This document shows, piece after piece, positions 32,700 through 41,020 of a stretch of 41,126 bases of DNA. The stretch is taken from the NCBI GenBank assembly GCA_937906165.1, contig CALCYA010000085.1, forward strand, positions 1-41,126. The letters are read 5' to 3'. Source of the DNA: an uncultured Bacteroidales bacterium. Lineage in GTDB: Bacteria; Bacteroidota; Bacteroidia; Bacteroidales; Bacteroidaceae. The notes beneath the pieces were generated by a model that saw nothing but the letters and a program-made list of their open reading frames with translations, was not told the DNA's origin and searched no databases. How positions within the stretch are numbered: position 1 is the first letter of the stretch; the number at the start of each line of letters is the position of its first letter. Position numbers and translations under genes: made by a program.

Positions 32700-35426
32700 T
32701 CAATACCACCACTCGACATTACTGCTTCCGCTGCTGCGCTTATCCCATTTAAGGGCATCGGCAAGCATCTGTGAAGTAGCACGGAAACTGAAGTTGAATG
32801 AAGTGTAGGGACTCAGTACAATACCGCACGACATTTCGAAACAGTGAAGGTCACGGGAAATATTCATCGTTGTCGTTGTCAGTTTCTTGAACTGGAAATT
32901 ATAGCCGGACGTAAAATTAATGCGCCAATTATCAGAGATACCGATATTACCCGATATGTTCATATTCTGTGTGAACTTGTATGGGTAGCGCATAGTCTTC
33001 ACGTTTATCTTGGCAGCCGTATTCTCGGCCATCATTATACCATAAGATATCGTAAGATTCCACGGAAACTTGAATGGCATATATCCGTCGCTATCAACGG
33101 TTGCATCCTTCGCCTTCTTGGTCCTGGACTCCTTGAGTGAATTGCCTTTTGATACCTCTTCCTCTATTGTACCATCCTTGCTATCCTGATTTTCGGCCTC
33201 CTCATCCTCATCAGAGCTCTGGAACCACTGCTTTATCTTTGCAAAAGTCTTGTTATTGAATGTGTATGAAAGGTTTTGGCTCATACCCTGGAAACGTCCG
33301 AAACGCCCGTAGGACCACTCCGTCCTGTCCCCCACAATTACCTGTCCACGGTCATTGAACGCGTAGGCATATGTAGCCCATGTTGCATTGAAACTGAAAG
33401 TATAGTTCTTTGTCAGTTTAAGACGCAGACGTGTCGAGAGGTTACTCCACGGTTTTGTCTTTGCGGCGAGGTTGTATGACAACGACGCTCCAAGTTCATC
33501 AATGATGCTTATCTTCTTGAGCGAATCGTTCTTTGTGCGCCACTTCATCTCGACATTGTTGCTTACACTGAATGAGATGCTACCGGTCTTGCCACGCGAC
33601 GGTATGCCGTAAAGGCTTCCCTGATAAGGAGAGTATTCAACCGTCCGCGCCTCGCCGTTCTCATCGGTATAGACATAGGTATCGTAGTAACCGTAATGCT
33701 CGGCGCCGAAATCCGGTGCATACGAGAACGATATCGAAGGCTTGAAGACATGGCGTACTGTATGTACACGGCTCTTCTTGAGAAAGCCTGCCGGCTGATA
33801 GAAACCATACAATGTGGTGTTAGCGGAAATCGAGAGGTTGTAGTTATACACCCTGTTGAAGCCATACACGGTATCTTTTGCGACACTGTTTGTAGCATAG
33901 TCCCACTCCTGGTTTATCTTCTTGAAATACCAACGCTCGGTATAATTGAAGCTTGGAGTAATATTAAGGAATCCGAACAACTGGAACGTCGCACTCACCG
34001 GTATATTGTGCTTGAAGCCGTTTCTCCAATCCTTGACAAGATTGGACTTGAACACCTTGTCTTCCTTGGTGCTGATACTGTTGCTCATCTGTCCGCTGTA
34101 AGAGAGCGAGATCTTCTCGTACCAACGCTCGTCACCTGCACGCTTCTTACGTTTGAAAGGATATTTCTTGGAGAGCGAAACGCTGAGGTTGGGAAGAGTA
34201 AGAGACAATGTGGAATCCTGCATATTCTGGGCAATGTTCATTGTCGTCGACAGGGTAAGTCCTATATTGGGGAATGTATGCGAGTAGCTCACACTTGAAG
34301 TCCTCATACTCTGTGAATTGAGTACAGGATTATAAAGGCTGCTCAGGTTCGACCGCTCGTAGCTTGCCGTAGCAAAGTTCACGCTTGCCGAGAAGTTGCT
34401 GTTGGGACGCACTTTCGGGTCCTGACGGTGACTCCACTGCAATCGGAAATTCTTGCCCACAGCATAGTCAGGCAGCCCCTTCTCACCGTTCTTTGTCACA
34501 AGATAGCTGAAATCGAAGTTTCCGGAGAACTTGTAACGCACAGCATAGGATGAAGCCGCACCAAGACCCCATGAACCTTTGGTAAAGATCTCACCTGTGA
34601 GACGCAAGTCCACCTTGTCGCTGATTGCAAAATAGTAACCACCGTCGCGGATGTAGAAGCCGCGCTCGGTCTCGTCACCGAAGGTCGGCATTATGATACC
34701 CGAAGAGTAACTGCTTGTAAAGGGGAAATAACCGAAAGGCAGTGCCAACGGCAAAGGCACATCTTCAACGACAAGATACAGCGGACCCGAAACGACATCC
34801 TTTTTGGGACGCACCTTGGCACGTGTAAGACGCACATAGAAGTGGGGATGCTCGGCATCACAGGTTGTGTATTTGCCGTCCTGCGAATAGAAGATGCCGG
34901 CCGAATCCTTCTTTGCCTTACCACCCATGATGAAGCCGTCGCCCTGCTGAGTGTATACATTATTGATGAAACCTTTCTTGGTCTTGAAATTATAGCTCAT
35001 CTTGTCGCTCTCATAGGGAGTACCGCCATCCATGAAGATGGGCAGACCTACACTCATTCCCGTAGTGTCGATGCTACCGGTGGCATGCACCACGCTGCTG
35101 TCCATATTGAGCTTGATTACATCAGCCGTAAGCTCTATCTTGTCGTAACGTACCTTACCGGCTCCGTAAAGATAGGCATTTCCCGTGCGGGACCACACCA
35201 TAGAGTCGGTACATTCATAGAAGACCGGGGCATCAATGGCATCCTTCTTGGGCTCATCCTTTGACAGGGAATCTGCCACAGCCACAGTGTCGACGGCAAG
35301 AGAATCCCGCACTATACTCCACCCTGCGTATGGTGCAGCATGCGCGACCATCCCTGACGGCAACAAAAGGGTCGCTACCGCCAGCAGGAATGCTATAGAA
35401 AGTATCTTGACTGAAACCGATCTCAT
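32700..35426 (-). CDS. lptD: LptD-like outer-membrane LPS-assembly protein (OstA family)
   Basis: From ATG 35426 this is 908 residues with a signal peptide (ILSIAFLLAVATLLLPSGMVAHA). The N-terminal OstA-type beta-jellyroll (about 70-200) includes YLYGAGKVRYDKIELTADVIKL and the TCDAEHPHFYVR element. The remainder is a large beta-barrel with alternating aromatic strands that ends in an aromatic residue (VEWWY), a typical barrel-insertion signal. It would form the outer-membrane LPS translocon with LptE (1204-1722). An acidic then basic low-complexity insert lies at about residues 735-785 (DEDEEAENQDSKDG and following). A TTG at 35432 is an alternative start two codons upstream. A -7 box and a foldable leader precede it. 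Confidence 0.9.
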   Translation of the reverse strand: MRSVSVKILSIAFLLAVATLLLPSGMVAHAAPYAGWSIVRDSLAVDTVAVADSLSKDEPKKDAIDAPVFYECTDSMVWSRTGNAYLYGAGKVRYDKIELTADVIKLNMDSSVVHATGSIDTTGMSVGLPIFMDGGTPYESDKMSYNFKTKKGFINNVYTQQGDGFIMGGKAKKDSAGIFYSQDGKYTTCDAEHPHFYVRLTRAKVRPKKDVVSGPLYLVVEDVPLPLALPFGYFPFTSSYSSGIIMPTFGDETERGFYIRDGGYYFAISDKVDLRLTGEIFTKGSWGLGAASSYAVRYKFSGNFDFSYLVTKNGEKGLPDYAVGKNFRLQWSHRQDPKVRPNSNFSASVNFATASYERSNLSSLYNPVLNSQSMRTSSVSYSHTFPNIGLTLSTTMNIAQNMQDSTLSLTLPNLSVSLSKKYPFKRKKRAGDERWYEKISLSYSGQMSNSISTKEDKVFKSNLVKDWRNGFKHNIPVSATFQLFGFLNITPSFNYTERWYFKKINQEWDYATNSVAKDTVYGFNRVYNYNLSISANTTLYGFYQPAGFLKKSRVHTVRHVFKPSISFSYAPDFGAEHYGYYDTYVYTDENGEARTVEYSPYQGSLYGIPSRGKTGSISFSVSNNVEMKWRTKNDSLKKISIIDELGASLSYNLAAKTKPWSNLSTRLRLKLTKNYTFSFNATWATYAYAFNDRGQVIVGDRTEWSYGRFGRFQGMSQNLSYTFNNKTFAKIKQWFQSSDEDEEAENQDSKDGTIEEEVSKGNSLKESRTKKAKDATVDSDGYMPFKFPWNLTISYGIMMAENTAAKINVKTMRYPYKFTQNMNISGNIGISDNWRINFTSGYNFQFKKLTTTTMNISRDLHCFEMSCGIVLSPYTSFNFSFRATSQMLADALKWDKRSSGSSNVEWWY

Positions 35427-35523
35427 TTGCAAACGCTTCTCAAAGCAAGCGGGAAACAGAAGCAGAAAAAGCGGAACCGGAAAAAGTTCCCTTTATTGCA
35501 ACAAGCGTTTCCGCACTTTTCGG

Positions 35524-35531
35524 CAAAATTA
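35524..35531 (-). promoter_or_regulatory. -7 element of lptD
   Basis: TAATTTTG on the minus strand fits TAnnTTTG. It lies downstream of the HD-domain gene, so lptD has its own promoter. The roughly 90-nt leader can fold (arms near 35467-35476 and 35509-35520). Confidence 0.6.
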
Positions 35532-35609
35532 CGAAATAAAAAGGAGTATTCTTTATTTTTAAGATAAAAAAGCACTTCTAAAGGCCATATTTGTAGTAAA
35601 CGGCAAGAC

Positions 35610-36149
35610 TTACATAAAGAGTTTTTCCCATTTCCGCACCTTCTCAACAGATTCCTCGGATATCTTGCGCATGCTTTCTACGACCTGTTCAAAACTTCTG
35701 GGCTGAGTCAGGAACTTTGTCTTCGAAAAGAATTTGTCAGCAAAACAGATAAGTTGTTCCTCCAATGTCTCGGGCAGGAAATCCCGGAGCGGAAGATTCC
35801 AACCGTTCTGCACAATCACATCTTTTGTAAGGCCTGTACCTGTGTGGCGCTCACACACACGGGCATGACGCTCATAGCCGAGCGATCGCAGCAACTGCGC
35901 ACCCAAATAGCCATGGCATAGATATTGTTCGGTACCATGGCAATAAATGCGTGGCGCATCAGTAAGGAATATTCCGATATCGTGTAACATGGCAGCCTCA
36001 TACACGAACTGCTCGTCAAGTCCCAACTCGGGATGACGGCGCGCCAGTTCCAATGCAAAATCAGCCACTGCACGGGCATGCAACATGTAAATATTTTTCA
36101 ACTCATTATCCTGCGGATAGTAGCGGTCAATTATCTCATTCACATCCAT
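35610..36149 (-). CDS. HD-domain phosphohydrolase-like protein
   Basis: This 179-residue soluble protein has a single HD domain. The metal ligands are probably His24 (YMLHARAVADFAL), His56-Asp57 (AAMLHDIGIF), His79/His102 and Asp137 (ICFADKFFSKT). HD proteins of this size act on nucleotides or phosphate esters; the substrate is unknown. It lies upstream of lptD on the same strand and is divergent from the VTC operon, with a good promoter in the shared 202-bp gap. A link to polyphosphate or nucleotide turnover is speculation from location. Confidence 0.85.
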   Translation of the reverse strand: MDVNEIIDRYYPQDNELKNIYMLHARAVADFALELARRHPELGLDEQFVYEAAMLHDIGIFLTDAPRIYCHGTEQYLCHGYLGAQLLRSLGYERHARVCERHTGTGLTKDVIVQNGWNLPLRDFLPETLEEQLICFADKFFSKTKFLTQPRSFEQVVESMRKISEESVEKVRKWEKLFM

Positions 36150-36180
36150 AGTAAAAGATTGTTTTTAAGCAAATCAATTA

Positions 36181-36212
36181 CGAAGATAAACAAAATAGAG
36201 ACAATTCACAAA
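36181..36212 (-). promoter_or_regulatory. Promoter of the HD-domain gene
   Basis: The minus strand reads TTTG (36209-36212), N20, TATCTTCG (36181-36188). The -7 box has one substitution from TAnnTTTG. Confidence 0.65.
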
Positions 36213-36307
36213 CCGTATACGGAATTGAGAAACAGCAGTTCGCCATTATTTTCCACCGATTTAACCATTATAAACATTATTATATAAAGTCTTTAAAAAC
36301 TTTTGCA

Positions 36308-36315
36308 TATATTTG
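36308..36315 (+). promoter_or_regulatory. -7 element of the VTC-DUF4956 operon
   Basis: TATATTTG fits TAnnTTTG. The predicted start near 36322 leaves about 30 nt before ATG 36352. No good -33 box is visible, which may point to activator control. This start also argues against the in-frame TTG at 36322 as initiation codon. Confidence 0.55.
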
Positions 36316-36351
36316 CGGTAATTGAAACTATCGACAAAACTTGCCATTTAC

Positions 36352-37122
36352 ATGACAGAAAGAATTGCCGAAAAAGCCCTTTTATTGCCTCCTATAACAC
36401 TTCAGGAGATGTCGGGTATAAAACTCATGAACAGGACGGACACAAAGTTTGTGGCCACTCTTGAACAGCTCGTCGCGTTCCTTTCGGCAGTCAAGGGCAA
36501 ATATTTCATACAGGAAATTGACGGCAAGCGCATCGCAAGTTACCATACCACTTATTTTGATACTGACGACTACGAAATGTACCGCATGCACCATGCGGGA
36601 CGCACTGTAAGGGAGAAAATCAGGGTACGTACGTATCTTGACAGCCTTGACACATTCCTCGAGGTAAAGAACAAGAACAACCACGGACGCACCAAGAAGA
36701 AGCGCATCACGGTGGACGGAGTGGATACACTGCATAACGAAAGGGAGAGTGTGGTCCCGTTCCTTAGCAAAGTCGCATGGTACAAATTGGAGCAGGTTTC
36801 ACCTGTAATAGAAAACTGGTTCAACCGCATAACACTTGTCAATTTCGCCAAGACAGAACGACTGACAATTGACTTCAACCTGCGGTTCCACCACCTCAAG
36901 AGCGACGGATGCGACGCACTTAAAAGAGTTGCTGTGATAGAGCTGAAACGTGACGGAAATGTTCCATCCCCGGCACTTGACATCCTGCGCGAGACACGCA
37001 TCAAGCGTTCCGGATTCAGCAAATACTGCATAGGCAGCGCACTCACACACAAAGGCCTAAAAAGGAACAATTTCAAGGAAAGACTCATAATGATAAACAA
37101 AATGGAAAACAAACAACAATAA
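36352..37122 (+). CDS. VTC/CYTH-fold polyphosphate-polymerase-like protein
   Basis: From ATG 36352 this is 256 residues, soluble, with no signal peptide. It has the tunnel-fold pattern of VTC domains: NRTDTKFV (Arg28, Lys32), YHTTYFDTDDY (64-74), EKIRVRTY (Lys89, Arg91, Arg93), FLEVKNK (Glu104, Lys106, Lys108), the basic TKKKR (114-118), TIDFNLRF, the metal-site acid in VIELKRD (Glu197, Lys199) and SGFSKY (Lys224). In yeast Vtc4 such residues line a tunnel that polymerises phosphate from ATP. The basic lining and acidic metal ligand appear intact, so catalysis is plausible but not shown. It is the first gene of a five-gene operon. Confidence 0.88.
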   Translation: MTERIAEKALLLPPITLQEMSGIKLMNRTDTKFVATLEQLVAFLSAVKGKYFIQEIDGKRIASYHTTYFDTDDYEMYRMHHAGRTVREKIRVRTYLDSLDTFLEVKNKNNHGRTKKKRITVDGVDTLHNERESVVPFLSKVAWYKLEQVSPVIENWFNRITLVNFAKTERLTIDFNLRFHHLKSDGCDALKRVAVIELKRDGNVPSPALDILRETRIKRSGFSKYCIGSALTHKGLKRNNFKERLIMINKMENKQQ

Positions 37123-37129
37123 AACAAAC

Positions 37130-37984
37130 ATGAAACTTGTAACTACACTACTATTATTCTGCATTACACTGTTTGCCCAGGCGCAAGACATACCTGTGAC
37201 ATCAGCAGTTTCCACAACAGCAGAGATTACTGCAAGCAATGCAGTCGCAACCATAGCCGGCTTTGAAACAGATGATGACGACTTTGACGGCAATGAGAAG
37301 ATGGCCGTATCGGTAAGAGAGAAGCGCCAGAGTGATGAGTTCATTGATACCAAACATGTAACAGAACTGCTGATAGCTTTTTTCATCAATCTCATTGCAA
37401 TAGCAATAATTGTACGCGGGCTCTATTACCCCAAATGCAAGCGCGGAGAGTTCTTCTTCACATACATACTTATTGCCATAAGCACCTTCATGCTCATATA
37501 TGTGCTTGGTGACGTAAAGCTCAAGGCCGGAATCGCATTGGGACTTTTTGCAATCTTCAGCATCATACGTTACCGCACCGAGCAGGTTGCCATAAGGGAG
37601 ATGACATACCTCTTCATCATCATTGCATTGAGCGCAATCAACGGACTGACAGTAAGCGAGCTGAGCCTTGGCGAGGTTATTATAATCAACCTCCTGTTCA
37701 TCTTGTCCATCTGGATTTGCGAGAGCAAGATACTCATCAGCCATTACTCATACAAGGTGATAAAGTACGACAACGTAAACCTCATCACCCCCGACAAGCG
37801 TGCAGAACTCATTGCTGACCTTGAGAAGCGTACCGGCCTCAAGATCGAGAAGGTGGAAGTCGGTAGCATCGATTTTCTCAAGGACGCGGCTATCGTGAAG
37901 ATGTATTACAAGAGCAATACCTCAAACAATTCAGTAGACACAACTTTAAAAACACCCGTAGATGAATACAAACTCAAAGACTAA
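37130..37984 (+). CDS. DUF4956 membrane protein with exported acidic N-terminus
   Basis: This 284-residue protein begins with a signal peptide (MKLVTTLLLFCITLFAQAQ), then an acidic linker (TDDDDFDGNEK, about 47-57). Membrane segments follow at about 78-98, 107-127, 131-147, 158-173 and 181-198, then a soluble alpha/beta tail (205-284). The core motif LGLFAIFSIIRYRTEQVAIREMTYLF identifies DUF4956. This family is repeatedly encoded beside VTC-domain proteins, often also with CotH kinases. Basic residues flank or lie within the membrane segments (Arg96, Lys104, Arg105, Lys130, Lys132, Arg147, Arg149), as might suit handling of a polyanion. It begins 7 bp after the VTC gene. Confidence 0.88.
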   Translation: MKLVTTLLLFCITLFAQAQDIPVTSAVSTTAEITASNAVATIAGFETDDDDFDGNEKMAVSVREKRQSDEFIDTKHVTELLIAFFINLIAIAIIVRGLYYPKCKRGEFFFTYILIAISTFMLIYVLGDVKLKAGIALGLFAIFSIIRYRTEQVAIREMTYLFIIIALSAINGLTVSELSLGEVIIINLLFILSIWICESKILISHYSYKVIKYDNVNLITPDKRAELIADLEKRTGLKIEKVEVGSIDFLKDAAIVKMYYKSNTSNNSVDTTLKTPVDEYKLKD

Positions 37985-38804
37985 GAAAAGACTTATCAAG
38001 TACATGCTGCTGGCAGTGCTTGCCATCGCTCCATTATGCACTACAAACGCACAGAACGATGATGACGAATTCGGTGTGTGGACAACCCTGGAGGCGTCAA
38101 AGAAAATCAACAAGAAGCTCAAGCTCGATTTTGAGGCAGAGTTGCGCACTATCGAAGGCCTTGACGACATCGACCGCGTATCGGTTGGTGCCGGAGCAAG
38201 TTACAAACTCGCGAAATGGCTCAAGGCCGGTGCCGGATATATCTTCATATACAGCCACAGCCTTGACAGCAAGAATATAAAGGAGGCTTTTGACGAGAAC
38301 AGATATGACTACAACCTCGACCATGACTACTGGACCGAGCGTCACCGTTTCCACGTGTCGCTGACAGGAGAGTACAAGGTGGGACGCGTCGAGTTCTCGT
38401 TGCGCGAGCGCGTACAGTATACCCGCACCAACTCGGCTACGACCGACGAGACAAAGTACCGTTGGGAACAGCGTGTCGACGAGTACGGCAATGACCTTGA
38501 GCCGACACTCTCACAGGAGACAGAACCCGAGTTCAAGAAGGCCAAGGAAAACACCACACTGCGTTCACGCCTGACAGCAAAATGGGATATCCGCAACTGC
38601 AAGATTACCCCGTTCGCATCGGTGGAACTGTATACACGCCTCGACGAGTGGAAAGGATGCGACAAACTGCGCTACCGAGCCGGAGCGAGCTACAAAATCA
38701 ACAAGGACAACGAGATTTCCCTGTTCTACCTGTACCAGGACGCCAATGACGATGATGAGCCCAAGGGACATGCAGTCGGGATCGGATATTCAATTGACCT
38801 GTAA
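37962..38804 (+). CDS. DUF2490 outer-membrane beta-barrel protein
   Basis: This 280-residue exported protein has signal peptide KYMLLAVLAIAPLCTTNA. It then shows alternating amphipathic strands (FGVWTTLEASKKINKKLKLDFEAEL, VSVGAGASYKLAKWLKAGAGY, HRFHVSLTGEYKVGRVEFSLRERVQY) and a C-terminal barrel strand ending in SIDL. This pattern fits DUF2490, a family of small barrels of unknown function. The start overlaps the DUF4956 gene by 23 bp, so expression is coupled. A role as outer-membrane pore or anchor for the cassette is inferred from context only. Confidence 0.85.
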   Translation: MNTNSKTKKRLIKYMLLAVLAIAPLCTTNAQNDDDEFGVWTTLEASKKINKKLKLDFEAELRTIEGLDDIDRVSVGAGASYKLAKWLKAGAGYIFIYSHSLDSKNIKEAFDENRYDYNLDHDYWTERHRFHVSLTGEYKVGRVEFSLRERVQYTRTNSATTDETKYRWEQRVDEYGNDLEPTLSQETEPEFKKAKENTTLRSRLTAKWDIRNCKITPFASVELYTRLDEWKGCDKLRYRAGASYKINKDNEISLFYLYQDANDDDEPKGHAVGIGYSIDL

Positions 38805-38819
38805 CAAAGACTTTGACAA

Positions 38820-39275
38820 ATGAAAAAGATTCTTACAATACTACTGATGCTTGCCGCATTGCCGGCAACCGCACAGCAGATGCTTGTCGACAAGAACATC
38901 GGAGAGAATGAGATTGTCGACCTTGAGAACCTCAAGCAGATAACATTCAACGGCGTCAATGTCAACATTGAGCAGACCGACGGTGCCACAAGCAGCAATT
39001 CAATGTCGGCCATCAACCAGATAACATTCGGTGACTACACAGACATAGGCGACATAAAGGAGAGCAGTGAAGAGCTTATCACTTACATATCGAGTGACGA
39101 GATTGCCGTCAACTGCGGAGCGGGCTCAACCGTAACGATTTACAGTCTTGTTGGCACACAAGTGCTGAATGTACGTTTGGGCTCCGACTATGGCCGGATA
39201 AGTATCGCAGGCCTCCCCAAAGGAGTATACATTGTAAAAGCGCAGGAGAGAACCGCTAAAATTGTAAGACGATGA
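38820..39275 (+). CDS. Small exported protein with T9SS type-A-like C-terminal sorting domain
   Basis: This 151-residue protein has signal peptide MKKILTILLMLAALPATAQ. The middle carries two LxxITF-type motifs (LENLKQITFNG and INQITFGD). The C-terminal part (about 104-151, VTIYSLVGTQVLNVRLGSD to LPKGVYIVKAQERTAKIVRR) matches the type-A sorting domain pattern: a beta-sandwich with GVYIV and a basic C-terminus. It would be carried across the outer membrane by the type IX system. Almost no passenger remains beside the sorting domain, so it may be an adaptor or anchor. It shares 4 bp with the next gene (ATGA overlap). Confidence 0.8.
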   Translation: MKKILTILLMLAALPATAQQMLVDKNIGENEIVDLENLKQITFNGVNVNIEQTDGATSSNSMSAINQITFGDYTDIGDIKESSEELITYISSDEIAVNCGAGSTVTIYSLVGTQVLNVRLGSDYGRISIAGLPKGVYIVKAQERTAKIVRR

Positions 39276-40945
39276 GAAAGACATTATTTGCGACATGCCT
39301 GCTCATTGCCACAGCAACACAGGCACAGGTGCTCTATGTAAACAACAGCAACGGCACATACCAGGCCTTTGACACAAAGACAACAGAGAGCATCACCTTT
39401 AACGAGGAACAGAAACTGGTAAGCATAGAGCTGGGTAGCGACGACGGCATACTCAAAAGCCGCTTCAACACCACAAAGGTCACCAACATTGCCCCATCGA
39501 CAGCCAATGCCACAGAACTCACATACGACCTCGACCCTACTGTCGTTTTTGACAAGAACGATGAGACAGGCTACAACGAGGTCGTGGAAACGATAATAAC
39601 AGATGAGACTGTAGACGAATCGGGAGACTTTGTTGAGAATTTCTCTACAACACGCGTCATAACAATCACTTTCAGCGAGACGGGAGTAAAGACCTCTGCC
39701 TTGCCCGATGACATTACTGCCACCATTGATGGCGGACACATTGTCATAAACTCCGAGCGCAGCAAGGTGGCTTACCGCGTGACAGGCACATGCAGCAACG
39801 GCTCATTGAAGATATACAGCCTCAAGAAGTTCCAGATTATGTTGCATAACCTGAACCTTACCAACCCCGCAGGCCCTGCTATCAACGTGCAGAGCGGCAA
39901 GACCGTATACCTGACACTATTGACTGGCACAGAAAACACACTGTGCGACGGAGCCACATACAGTGCGCCGGCCATTGCCGCCGACGGCACCGAGGAGGAC
40001 CAGAAGGGCACACTCTTCAGCGAGGGGCAGATAATCATCAACGGCATTGGCACACTGAACGTCACAAGCCTCGGCGGCCATGCAATATGCAGCGACGACT
40101 ACATCAGGGTGCGTAGCGGCAATATAAACATTGTAAAGGCGGCAAAGGACGGGTTCCGCACAAAGGACAAGTTCATTGTCGGACGCACAGCCGCAGCGGC
40201 CCCCACAATAAACATCAACGCCACCAACAACGGCATCGACTGCAGCGAGGGCACACTCACCATCGAGGCCGGCAAACTGGAGATAACATCCGGCAGCGAG
40301 GCCATAAAGGTAGAATATGAGGAAGTACTCCCCGACCCGCTCGTTATCCCCGATGCCATTATAAAGGGCGGTTTCGTAAAGATACACACAACCGGCGAGA
40401 AGAGTTCGGCCATCAAGGTCACACGTAACTACACACAGAGCGGCGGTATCATACAGGCTACCGTTGACGGCAATGGTTCAAAAATAATCAACTGCGACGG
40501 AAATGCAACATTCAGCAGCGGCAAGGTGACAGCATTCGCAAACGGCACGGTAGCTACCGACACCACAAGCGCTGGCGGCATCAAGTGCAACGGCAATCTT
40601 GAGATAACGGGCGGAACAATAGCGATAGAGTGCAACGGCAAGGGCTCAAAAGGCATCAACTGCAACAGCGACGTAACGGTTACAGGTGGTGAACTCACCC
40701 TTACAGCCACAACCGACAACTACACCGACATTGCCGACGACAAGAAAAGCCGTGCGATAACAGCAACAGGCAACGTCACCGTAAGCGGTGGCAAAGTTGT
40801 GGCAAGTGCATACGACAATGCCATCCATGCCACAGCAATCACCGTCAACGACGGTATTGTAAATGCATACAGCAAGAGTAGCGGTGCATTAGGTGTGGAC
40901 GCAGTTCAGAACGGCGGTTGGCTACTGACAAAGGATGCGGAATGA
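39272..40945 (+). CDS. Exported beta-helix protein, carbohydrate-binding-like (Cthe_2159 type)
   Basis: This 557-residue protein has signal peptide MRKTLFATCLLIATATQA. An N-terminal segment carries TTESITFNEEQKLVSI, echoing the motifs in the preceding small protein. After about residue 150 it becomes a Gly/Asn/Thr-rich right-handed beta-helix with recurring rungs such as TINATNNGIDCSEGTLTIEAG, GGIKCNGNLEITGGTIAIEC and GINCNSDVTVTGGELTLTA. It resembles the Cthe_2159 carbohydrate-binding family (PF14262). Unlike its neighbour it has no visible type-A sorting tail. It stops shortly after a rung (GGWLLTKDAE), so its end may be shorter than in relatives. It is the last gene of the operon. Confidence 0.82.
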   Translation: MRKTLFATCLLIATATQAQVLYVNNSNGTYQAFDTKTTESITFNEEQKLVSIELGSDDGILKSRFNTTKVTNIAPSTANATELTYDLDPTVVFDKNDETGYNEVVETIITDETVDESGDFVENFSTTRVITITFSETGVKTSALPDDITATIDGGHIVINSERSKVAYRVTGTCSNGSLKIYSLKKFQIMLHNLNLTNPAGPAINVQSGKTVYLTLLTGTENTLCDGATYSAPAIAADGTEEDQKGTLFSEGQIIINGIGTLNVTSLGGHAICSDDYIRVRSGNINIVKAAKDGFRTKDKFIVGRTAAAAPTININATNNGIDCSEGTLTIEAGKLEITSGSEAIKVEYEEVLPDPLVIPDAIIKGGFVKIHTTGEKSSAIKVTRNYTQSGGIIQATVDGNGSKIINCDGNATFSSGKVTAFANGTVATDTTSAGGIKCNGNLEITGGTIAIECNGKGSKGINCNSDVTVTGGELTLTATTDNYTDIADDKKSRAITATGNVTVSGGKVVASAYDNAIHATAITVNDGIVNAYSKSSGALGVDAVQNGGWLLTKDAE

Positions 40946-40967
40946 ACAACCGGTGCAAATACAAATA

Positions 40968-40995
40968 GAGAGGGCTGCAACAAAACAGCTCTCTC
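40968..40995 (+). terminator. Intrinsic terminator of the VTC-DUF4956 operon
   Basis: The arms GAGAGGGCTG and CAGCTCTCTC pair with one G-T wobble, with a CAACAAAA loop and CATTTTTT after it. It lies 22 bp after the last stop codon. Confidence 0.85.
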
Positions 40996-41020
40996 CATTT
41001 TTTAACGCTATCATTCATTT

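Noticed and set aside
36322..36351. TTG start for the VTC-like gene
   Set aside because: It coincides with the predicted transcription start downstream of the -7 box at 36308-36315; ATG 36352 is preferred.
40093..40920. Tandem DNA repeats in the last gene
   Set aside because: The repetition is at the protein level (beta-helix rungs with Gly/Asn/Thr patterns); I see no exact DNA repeats and no CRISPR-like spacing.
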